Shown piece after piece: positions 62,053 to 64,000 of a DNA stretch of 64,000 bases. How positions within the stretch are numbered: position 1 is the stretch's first letter; every line of letters starts with the position of its first letter. The notes beneath the pieces are model-generated. The model made no database searches. It was not told the DNA's origin and saw nothing but the letters and a program-made list of their open reading frames with translations. The translations under genes and the position numbers were made by a program. The stretch spans positions 434,001 through 498,000 of the forward strand of contig NZ_FQUQ01000005.1 of assembly GCF_900129215.1 (NCBI RefSeq). Direction: 5' to 3'. Origin of the DNA: Pedobacter caeni (GTDB lineage Bacteria > Bacteroidota > Bacteroidia > Sphingobacteriales > Sphingobacteriaceae).

Positions 62053-62892
62053 ATGAAAGTATTAAATTTATCAACCGGATTCAAGCCCTTCGATTCTTCA
62101 CTGGAAGAGATAGAAAGCAACAGCTTTTTATTTAGCGGAGGCGAAGTACACATCAAATTACAGGACCGTGCAGAAGAAGTTTTGATTTCTGCCAGACTGA
62201 ACGATTCCAACGAAGTGATGAAGTTGTTACTCGCTGCAGATGCATTACGCAGGAACGGCAGTAAAAGCATCAGTGTATTCATTCCTTACCTTCCTTATGC
62301 CCGTCAGGACAGGGTGATGGTAGGAGGAGAGCCACTATCCATCAAGGTGATGTGCAACCTGATCAACAGCTGCAACTTTGAAAAAGTATATGTATTTGAT
62401 GTACACTCAGAAGTTTCTCTTGCCTTACTGGACAACTGCGAACTGATCACCAATTATAGCCTGGCGAAACAAGTGCTGAGCAGTCATGCCGATTACCTTC
62501 TGGTATCTCCTGATGCAGGTGCTCTTAAAAAGATCTATAAACTGGCCGAAGCCCTGGCTTACCACAATGACATCATCCTTTGCAACAAGGTCAGAGATGT
62601 GAGCAATGGAAAGATCAAACAGATCACCGTTGATCAGGACGACCTGGGCGGCAAAGACTGTTTCATCATCGATGATATCTGTGATGGTGGTGCCACCTTT
62701 GTAGGAGTGGCCAAAGAACTTAAAAAACGCAACGCAGGTAAAGTCAGCCTGATCGTTTCCCATGGCATCATGTCTCATGGAGAAGCAGAACTGGTAGACT
62801 GGGTTGACCATATCTATACCACAGACTCTATTAAAAACGACAGCTCAGACCTGATCAGCAGAATTCCGCTGGCCGACCTGATCGAATTGTAA
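62053..62892 (+). CDS. prs: ribose-phosphate pyrophosphokinase (PRPP synthetase-like)
   Basis: A 279-residue PRPP synthetase-like protein, slightly shorter than the usual 310-320 residues. Motifs: IPYLPYARQDRVMVGGEPLSIKV (ATP-binding region), YVFDVHSEVSLALLDNC, and the PRPP-binding loop FIIDDICDGGATFVGVAKEL, a variant of the standard VDDMIDTAGT. It would supply PRPP for the phosphoribosyltransferase encoded 26 bases downstream. This divergent type is known to accompany NAD salvage genes. Confidence 0.9.
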   Translation: MKVLNLSTGFKPFDSSLEEIESNSFLFSGGEVHIKLQDRAEEVLISARLNDSNEVMKLLLAADALRRNGSKSISVFIPYLPYARQDRVMVGGEPLSIKVMCNLINSCNFEKVYVFDVHSEVSLALLDNCELITNYSLAKQVLSSHADYLLVSPDAGALKKIYKLAEALAYHNDIILCNKVRDVSNGKIKQITVDQDDLGGKDCFIIDDICDGGATFVGVAKELKKRNAGKVSLIVSHGIMSHGEAELVDWVDHIYTTDSIKNDSSDLISRIPLADLIEL

Positions 62893-62918
62893 TCCAATTT
62901 AACTTAAAATCTAACACG

Positions 62919-64000
62919 ATGAAAAATATCCTTCTTCAAACCGACGTTTACAAAATGGGCCACATGGAACAATATGCTCCAGGTTGCAATAAAGTATATT
63001 CTTACCTTACCGCACGCAGCGATAAAAACTTTGATCAAACCGTTTTCTTCGGACTTCAATATTATATCAAACAATATTTATCTGAGCCGATCACTCCGGA
63101 AATGGGCGAGGAATTCCTGACTTACCGCAAACTGATCCTGGGCAGCAATTCTCCGGAGATCGAAAGCAAAATCAGGGCGCTTTGTCAGCTGGGGTATTTG
63201 CCAGTAGAAATTAAAGCGGTAGAAGAAGGAACGATCATGCCGGTTAGAAACGTGCTGATGACGATCACCAATACCCATCCTGATTTCTACTGGGTAGTTG
63301 GATTTATGGAAAGCTTATTACTGAAACTCTGGTACACGATTACCGTAGCCACCTGCAGTCATGAGTACCGTAAAATCGTGACCCGCTATTTCAACGAAAC
63401 AGACGAGATCGAAATGGAAGCAGCCAAAGCTTTTCAGGTTCATGATTTCGGCTACCGCGGAGATGCTTCAGAAGAAGGAGCAGCGATCAGTGGGGTAGCC
63501 CATTTGCTGTCTTTCCTGGGAAGTGACAATGTGCCTGCCTTACCTTGTGCGGTAGAATATTACAATGCAGACATTCAGGGCCCTCCAATCCTGCTTTCTG
63601 TTCCTGCAAGTGAACACAGTGTGATGTGCTCTTTCGGAAGAGAAGATGAGATCGGTGCTTTCCGTCACATGCTGGAACTGTATCCTACAGGAATTGTCTC
63701 CATCGTATCCGATACTTTTGATGTGTACAAAGTGCTGACTGAATTTGCAGAAACCCTGAAAGAAGACATCCTGAAAAGAGACGGAAAAGTAGTCTTCAGA
63801 CCAGACAGCGGAAATCCGGAATACATCATCTGCGGTAACCCTGAGGCAGAAGAAGGAAGCAACGAATGGAAAGGTGCCATCCGCTTGTTAGATGAGAAAT
63901 TTGGTTCTACGCTAAACAGCAAAGGATATAAAATATTAAACCCTAAAGTAGGCCTGATCTATGGTGATGGCATGTACATCGAAAGGTACCTGAGAACCCT
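62919..64000 (+). CDS. nadV: nicotinamide phosphoribosyltransferase, incomplete at right edge
   Basis: Open frame from the ATG at 62919 to the window end, 360 codons, no stop. Translation begins MKNILLQTDVYKMGHMEQYAP and includes YSYLTARSD, FQVHDFGYRGDASEEGAAISG, SVPASEHSVMCSFGREDE, SIVSDTFDVYKVL, VFRPDSGNPE and GLIYGDGMYIERY, typical of the NadV/NAMPT group within the NAPRTase superfamily. It converts nicotinamide and PRPP to NMN. The frame has no stop within the window; most of the enzyme (normally about 470 residues) is present. Confidence 0.93.
   Translation, partial: MKNILLQTDVYKMGHMEQYAPGCNKVYSYLTARSDKNFDQTVFFGLQYYIKQYLSEPITPEMGEEFLTYRKLILGSNSPEIESKIRALCQLGYLPVEIKAVEEGTIMPVRNVLMTITNTHPDFYWVVGFMESLLLKLWYTITVATCSHEYRKIVTRYFNETDEIEMEAAKAFQVHDFGYRGDASEEGAAISGVAHLLSFLGSDNVPALPCAVEYYNADIQGPPILLSVPASEHSVMCSFGREDEIGAFRHMLELYPTGIVSIVSDTFDVYKVLTEFAETLKEDILKRDGKVVFRPDSGNPEYIICGNPEAEEGSNEWKGAIRLLDEKFGSTLNSKGYKILNPKVGLIYGDGMYIERYLRT

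Overview
The window looks like chromosomal DNA of a Bacteroidetes bacterium of the Sphingobacteriaceae type (Pedobacter-like). Evidence: a SusC/SusD pair with FecI/FecR-type regulators, a giant protein ending in a type B (CHU_C-like) T9SS sorting domain, Bacteroidetes -7 boxes (TAnnTTTG), few Shine-Dalgarno sequences, and many AraC regulators and Bacteroidetes-specific DUF families. I found no tRNA, rRNA, CRISPR array or intact mobile element. Family names come from reading motifs; no database search was run.

Layout. 1-2.5 kb: start of a response regulator, a small basic secreted protein, a tandem pair of secreted Arg/Lys/Gly/His-rich paralogues, and a DUF4397-like lipoprotein. 2.7-4.1 kb: rpiB plus two membrane proteins. 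4.15-4.62 kb: a gene-free stretch with five phased DnaA-box-like nonamers, an AT-rich tract, a -7 box and about 400 nt of purine-rich sequence closed by a strong terminator. 5.2-13.8 kb: ECF sigma, FecR anti-sigma, SusC, SusD, and a secreted phosphodiesterase-alkaline phosphatase fusion; this reads as one phosphate-ester acquisition locus. 13.9-19.9 kb: PhoH2-like PIN-ATPase, GIN-domain protein, esterase, small membrane protein, DinB and ABM pair, and a lone GHKL ATPase. 20.0-26.4 kb: GMC oxidoreductase with its subunit 3, AraC regulators, quinone-reductase-like MDR enzyme, VOC protein, EamA exporter. 26.5-30.5 kb: alpha-L-fucosidase, sulfatase and a beta-helix protein. 30.7-37.5 kb: TolC, RND pump, adaptor and AraC regulator. 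37.5-46.0 kb: mostly small accessory genes, including two proteins that share the leader MFFGLFKRK but have unrelated bodies, and an Xaa-Pro aminopeptidase. 46.0-53.4 kb: a 2436-residue subtilase-like, LamG-rich T9SS protein with two LacI-type operators upstream. 53.8-59.0 kb: DUF2750 protein, hydrolase, DUF4112, NfeD and flotillin. 59.0-61.0 kb: a scarred region with a decayed IS4-like transposase, the 3' end of a lost ORF, and an AT-rich, immunity-like gene. 61.2-64.0 kb: NrtR-type Nudix regulator, PRPP synthetase and nicotinamide phosphoribosyltransferase, an NAD salvage operon with two matching operators.

Most worth following up: the phased nonamer array with its putative RNA (4146-4623); several long perfect inverted repeats at promoters (16043-16068, 17089-17283, 56803-56839, 61968-62048); the shared-leader pair; the toxin/immunity scar; and an EF-hand loop inside the RND pump.
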